A stretch of DNA of 64,000 nucleotides from Planctomycetaceae bacterium (GTDB lineage: Bacteria > Planctomycetota > Planctomycetia > Planctomycetales > Planctomycetaceae), in NCBI GenBank assembly GCA_020638955.1, contig JACKHO010000006.1, positions 372,001 through 436,000 on the forward strand, in the 5' to 3' direction. This document shows, in pieces, positions 59,919 through 64,000 of the stretch. The position numbers and the translations under genes were made by a program. Position 1 is the stretch's first letter. Every line of letters starts with the position of its first letter. The notes beneath the pieces are model-generated. The model worked only from the letters and a program-made list of their open reading frames with translations. It did not search any database and was not told the origin of the DNA.

Positions 59919-62900
59919 ATGACCTACCGCCTCTGGACCGGCATTGTCCTGTTGACCCTCTCAAGCGTCTCGCAAATATTCGGCGATGACTTTCCCCAGC
60001 CGTTCAACACGGAGAAGTCGACAACGAAACCGATGACGCCGCAGGAAGCCCTGGACGGGATGACACTTCCTGAGGGTTTCAAGATGACGGTATTTGCCGC
60101 TGAGCCGGACGTTAATCAACCCATTGCTTTGGCCACCGATGACCGTGGCCGGCTGTGGGTGGCGGAGAACTACACGTACTCGGAGTCTTCCACGAACTAC
60201 ACATCGGATTTGCGTGACCGGGTCGTCATTCTGGAAGACATCGACGGAGACGGGCACTTCGATACCCGCAAAGTGTTCTGGGATCAGGGGCGCCGGTTAA
60301 CCAGTGTCGAAGTAGGACACGGTGGAGTCTGGGTGCTAGACGCACCGAACCTGTTGTTCATCCCGGATGCCAACAAAGACGACGTGCCGGACGGCGAACC
60401 GGTTGTCATGCTTGACGGCTGGGATGACAACGCTGCGCGTCACACCATTGTGAATGGCCTGCGCTGGGGACCGGACGGCTGGCTGTACGGACGCAACGGA
60501 ATTATGGCCGTGTCAAACGTCGGCGTGCCAGGATCGACGCCCGACCAGCGCAAGTCGCTCGATTGTGGCATTTGGCGATTTCATCCCACGCGGCATGAGT
60601 TTGAAATTGTCTGCGTCGGCACCACCAACCCCTGGGGGATGGACTGGGACGAAAACGGGCAAATGTTCTTCATCAACACCGTCATTGGGCACTTGTGGCA
60701 CGTCGTCCCGGGAGCCCGGTTTCGTCGCATGTACGGAGAACACCTGCATCCTCACACGTATGGAATCATTGAGCAGACGGCGGACCACTTTCACTGGGAC
60801 ACGAGAGACCTGTGGCACGACATCCGAAAAGATGGCGTGACCATTATGACCAAAACGACTGACGAAGCGGGCGGCGGCCACGCACATTGCGGTATGACAA
60901 TTCTGCAGGGGCGTCCATTTCCCGAAGAGTTGCAGGGATCGGTCCTCGCATTGAATTTACACGGTCGCCGCATCAATCGGGACACGCTGCACCGCCACGG
61001 CGCGACGTACACCGCGAAGCACGCTTCCGACTTCGTGAGGGTTTCTGATCCTTGGTTCCGTGGGATTGAAATCATCAACGGCCGGAATGGCGAACTCTTC
61101 ATTGCCGACTGGTCAGACACAGGCGAGTGTCATGAAAATGATGGAATTCACCGAACTTCAGGACGCATTTACAGGATGACGCCAACTGCAAGCGAACAGA
61201 GTCCGCACAAACCACCGAGCCTGAAGGGGGTCGATGGATTGAGCAATCAGAAGTTGGCGGACCTGGTGGCATCCAAATGGGAATGGCTGTCCCGAAAATG
61301 TCTGCTGGAACTGGCGGAACGTGCTGCGACGTCTCCGTTGGAACCGGGCATCCACAAGTTCCTGCTGACGAAGTTCCATTCGGACGAGTCTGAGCAGGCA
61401 CGCCTGCGGCGGCTCTGGGCGTTGCATGTCACCGGCGGGACAACACCGGAATTGCTGACCAGTTGCCTCGACGACAAGAGCGAACACGTGCGTTGCTGGG
61501 CGATTCGTCTGCTGACAGAAAAAGGTGATGTACCTGCAGCCGCCCTCACCAAATTTCAGTCGATGGCAAACAGCGATGACTCGGGCCTCGTGCTGACATG
61601 GCTGGCCTCTGCACTGCAACGGTTGCGTTATGAAGATCGTTGGCCAATCGCATTGGCATTAGGAACTCACGGGGAATACGCCGAAGACCGCGTACTGCCA
61701 CTCATGGTGTGGTACGGAGTGGAACCGGCGGTGTTGTCGAATCCTGAACAAGCCACGCTCATGGCGGCCTCCTGCAAGCTGCCTATTGTCCGTGAATACA
61801 TTGCCCGCCGCGTGACCCTCGAAATTGAACGACAACCCGAAGTTGTTGCTCAACTGTTGGAGCAGCTCACAACGCGGCATGCCGAGGCACCAGTGGTGGC
61901 TGATGTGCTACGCGGTATGACCGAGGCTCTCCGAGGTTGGCGAAAGGCGACGCCGGTTGCTGGCTGGGAGGCATTCTCGGCAGTGAATGCCAAAAGTAAC
62001 AACGACGAAGTCCGGCGGCTGAGTCGCGAACTGTCGCTGGTCTTCGGCGATGGTCGGGCGCTCGACGAACTCCGCGCCATTGCGGCGGACGGAGGATCAG
62101 ACTTGTCCGAACGCCGGGCCGCTGTGAGAGCCCTGGTGCTCGCGCGCGACGCAGATATTGTCAAACTGCTCCAGAACCTGCTCGGCAACCGCGACATGGT
62201 CCAGGAGGCCATTAGCGGACTGGCTGCCTTCGGGAATGACGACACGCCCAAACTGCTGGTCTCAAGATTCCCAGGATTCAACCTGCCCGCAAAACAGGCC
62301 GCGATTACCACACTGGTGTCACGTCCGCAGTTTGCCAACGTGTTGCTCGACGCGGTGACTGAAGGCAAAATTGACCGCTCCTTCGTCTCAGCGTTTCAGT
62401 TGCGGCAAATGCAGAACTCCGGCGACGCACAACTCAGCGAACGAGTCACCAACATGTGGCCCGAACTGGCCGAACAATCCAAAGAGAAGGCCGCGTTCAT
62501 TGCCGACCTCCGCACAAAGCTGACGCCCGAGGTCATTGCACAAGCCAACCCCTCAGCGGGCCGCGTGCTGTTCACACAGTCCTGTGCCACCTGCCATACG
62601 TTGTACGGCGAAGGAAAGAAAATCGCTCCAGACCTGACCGGGGCGCAGCGGAATAACTTGAACTACCTGCTGGAAAACATCGTGGATCCGAGCGCCACCG
62701 TTTCCAAGAACTTCAAGCTCACCGTGGCCCTGCTCAATGATGGCCGCGTGCTGAACGGAGTGGTCATCGAAAGCACAGAGAAGACCCTGACCCTGCAAAC
62801 CGCAACCGATCCGGTGGTCGTCCAGCGTGAGGAAATTGAGGACATGCACGAATCCCCCGTCTCCATGATGCCCGAAAAACTCCTCAACGTCCTCACCGAT

Positions 62901-62969
62901 CAACAAATCCAGGACCTCATCGCCTATTTGATGACGACGGCCCAGGTGCCGTTGCCAGGAGGAGAGTGA
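59919..62969 (+). CDS. PVC-type haem-binding dehydrogenase-like protein
   Basis: 1016 aa with a signal peptide (1-22). Residues 40-420 are a beta-propeller of the planctomycete membrane-bound dehydrogenase type (MTVFAAEPDVNQPIALATDD, GRLWVAENYTY, VNGLRWGPDGWLYGRNG). Residues 430-860 form helical HEAT-like repeats. The C-terminal haem domain has one CATCH motif (about residue 889) and the PDLTGAQRNN / ENIVDPSATVSKNF pattern of the Pirellula/Verrucomicrobium haem family. Periplasmic electron transfer linked to sugar oxidation is the usual guess; no substrate is known. Confidence 0.92.
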   Translation: MTYRLWTGIVLLTLSSVSQIFGDDFPQPFNTEKSTTKPMTPQEALDGMTLPEGFKMTVFAAEPDVNQPIALATDDRGRLWVAENYTYSESSTNYTSDLRDRVVILEDIDGDGHFDTRKVFWDQGRRLTSVEVGHGGVWVLDAPNLLFIPDANKDDVPDGEPVVMLDGWDDNAARHTIVNGLRWGPDGWLYGRNGIMAVSNVGVPGSTPDQRKSLDCGIWRFHPTRHEFEIVCVGTTNPWGMDWDENGQMFFINTVIGHLWHVVPGARFRRMYGEHLHPHTYGIIEQTADHFHWDTRDLWHDIRKDGVTIMTKTTDEAGGGHAHCGMTILQGRPFPEELQGSVLALNLHGRRINRDTLHRHGATYTAKHASDFVRVSDPWFRGIEIINGRNGELFIADWSDTGECHENDGIHRTSGRIYRMTPTASEQSPHKPPSLKGVDGLSNQKLADLVASKWEWLSRKCLLELAERAATSPLEPGIHKFLLTKFHSDESEQARLRRLWALHVTGGTTPELLTSCLDDKSEHVRCWAIRLLTEKGDVPAAALTKFQSMANSDDSGLVLTWLASALQRLRYEDRWPIALALGTHGEYAEDRVLPLMVWYGVEPAVLSNPEQATLMAASCKLPIVREYIARRVTLEIERQPEVVAQLLEQLTTRHAEAPVVADVLRGMTEALRGWRKATPVAGWEAFSAVNAKSNNDEVRRLSRELSLVFGDGRALDELRAIAADGGSDLSERRAAVRALVLARDADIVKLLQNLLGNRDMVQEAISGLAAFGNDDTPKLLVSRFPGFNLPAKQAAITTLVSRPQFANVLLDAVTEGKIDRSFVSAFQLRQMQNSGDAQLSERVTNMWPELAEQSKEKAAFIADLRTKLTPEVIAQANPSAGRVLFTQSCATCHTLYGEGKKIAPDLTGAQRNNLNYLLENIVDPSATVSKNFKLTVALLNDGRVLNGVVIESTEKTLTLQTATDPVVVQREEIEDMHESPVSMMPEKLLNVLTDQQIQDLIAYLMTTAQVPLPGGE

Positions 62970-62986
62970 CACAACGCAAATCCCCT

Positions 62987-63011
62987 CGTTCCCAAGCTCC
63001 GCTTGGGAACG
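62987..63011. repeat. Dispersed palindrome (CGTTCCCAAGC type), copy 2
   Basis: Identical 25 bp to 31481-31505, 18 bp after the haem protein stop. The remaining bases to 63158 hold no gene. Confidence 0.75.
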
Positions 63012-63158
63012 CCTGCGTTTAAAACTACCGGGGGTAATCCAGGTTGGTTTCCAACTTGGGTCGACGAAGTCGAAAGGAGGTTTCTCCTGAAACGAAGCCT
63101 TTAAGGCCTGCGGCCCCCAACGATTGCAGAGCAACCGGAGCCACCCGCGGATATACCT

Positions 63159-64000
63159 TCACTCGGTAACTTCGTATTCAGTGCCATTGTGACAAAACCT
63201 CACCCAAAATGGATTGAGCGACTGAATCGGGTACGTGATACCTTCGAACGTTACGCGGTTTTTTGTAATCGAGATACTGCCAAGTGGGCAGGTCCATTGG
63301 CCGCAGGAATATGTCATTGGATGTGATTCATTGGCGGTTGAGAGCCACAGTCCCGAACAAAAATGATTGGCGATAAACTGTCGCTCCAGCTCATCAAGTT
63401 GCTCAGGTGTTGGCATGCTACCTTGTCCAATTCCGGTCTTCTCGACGAAATGGCGTATACCAGCCACAAGATTGTTAAAACAATAGACCTTGCGGTCGTC
63501 ACCGCATCGAAATTGAAGCTCAGACTGCAAAAAGGGATTTAGAAAGACGGAGTTCTCAGAAGAGATCAGGTAGTCCGAATCGTTGCTGATTATCCACAAA
63601 TCAGGTCGGCCGATTGAATGATCCAGAAACTGTTCCCAGGTGATTTGATCGCCAAGAGGGTCATTCTTTTTACCTGGGGGATTTCCACGCTGTTTTCTGT
63701 CGAACGCACGTTTTAGTTCGTCACAACTAGGCCATAACGCGGTGCCGAAAAGGCCTGCAAGAGCAAGTGACACATCATCTTCCGAACGGCTGATCTTTGT
63801 CAATGTGCGATCAATCGTTGCCTGCAACTCTTTGCGTAAATTGCTGGCATCGTTGCGTAATGTTATGCACTTTTGTTGAAGTTGGGCCAATTCCTCGGGG
63901 GATCCGTCAAGTAGATGTGTGGGTATTCCGACACTCTTGAGTCCAATTGAGTCGAGCTGACACTTCAAAAACCTGGACGCTACGTCAAGTTTGTTACGCT
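63159..64000 (-). CDS. PIN-like domain protein (DUF4935 type), N-terminus cut by window edge
   Basis: The frame stays open to the right window edge beyond the TTG at 63968, so the true start is outside. The visible part has helical SPEELAQLQQKCITLRND, an acidic GDQITWEQFLDHSI and DLWIISNDSDYL, which fit a PIN-like nuclease of the DUF4935 family (paired Asp residues for metal). The C-terminal 70 residues are beta-rich. Such proteins are often defence or toxin-like RNases; no antitoxin gene is visible next to it. Moderate confidence in the family. Confidence 0.6.
   Translation of the reverse strand, partial: RNKLDVASRFLKCQLDSIGLKSVGIPTHLLDGSPEELAQLQQKCITLRNDASNLRKELQATIDRTLTKISRSEDDVSLALAGLFGTALWPSCDELKRAFDRKQRGNPPGKKNDPLGDQITWEQFLDHSIGRPDLWIISNDSDYLISSENSVFLNPFLQSELQFRCGDDRKVYCFNNLVAGIRHFVEKTGIGQGSMPTPEQLDELERQFIANHFCSGLWLSTANESHPMTYSCGQWTCPLGSISITKNRVTFEGITYPIQSLNPFWVRFCHNGTEYEVTE

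Overview
The window is a chromosomal piece of a planctomycete (Planctomycetota, probably Planctomycetales). The reasons are the families present: a sulfatase, a DUF1501 protein, a PSCyt1/DUF1549/DUF1553 protein, a PVC-type CxxCH haem protein with a dehydrogenase-like propeller, a DUF1080-PA14-multihaem fusion, a SCO1-DUF420 fusion, DUF6807, and a large FG-GAP/Calx-beta surface protein whose N-terminus carries an LEIRTLL-type planctomycete export motif. No rRNA, tRNA or CRISPR array was seen.

Layout. 1-8.5 kb: a partial sulfatase, then two convergent inorganic-carbon genes (an EIIA-SLC4 bicarbonate transporter and a SulP-carbonic anhydrase fusion), then a DUF6807 protein and an esterase. 8.6-20.9 kb: a zinc-ribbon membrane protein with a 99-bp tandem repeat, a five-CxxCH DUF1080 protein, SCO1-DUF420 with a small CPMC membrane protein (cytochrome oxidase assembly), and an inverse-autotransporter-like barrel with a beta-helix. 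21-31.3 kb: Fur regulator, Cys-less thioredoxin-fold protein, NfeD, PSCyt protein, two glycosyltransferase-like genes, and a TrhO-RluA fusion. 31.4-33 kb: a decayed REP-associated tyrosine transposase with REP hairpins beside a remnant of a second tdh gene. 33-38.8 kb: housekeeping genes tdh, aguB, rpoD and dnaG on the minus strand.

39.1-51 kb is an accessory island of small, mostly unknown genes in mixed orientation. It contains three copies of the same compact module: an IS1-like DDE transposase gene with a structured leader (which reads as a Rho-independent terminator in the opposite direction), a divergent leaderless ribbon-helix-helix gene with its own promoter-operator, and directly behind that gene a 225-229-nt RNA element. 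That element has a 13-14-bp stem with compensatory changes between copies and a terminal hairpin whose loop can form a pseudoknot. Four copies of another hairpin lie across the island, the first and last close to its edges. Further structured elements (a repeated approx. 95-nt element, pseudoknot leaders before two cassette-like genes, and a hairpin-rich approx. 435-nt stretch ending in a terminator) suggest an island rich in undescribed RNA-bearing mobile modules.

51.1-64 kb returns to planctomycete genes: the frameshifted FG-GAP/Calx-beta protein, a minus-strand cluster (SGNH hydrolase, a 42-aa membrane peptide, DUF1501 protein, alpha/beta hydrolase), a PVC-type haem dehydrogenase-like protein, and a PIN-like protein cut by the window edge.
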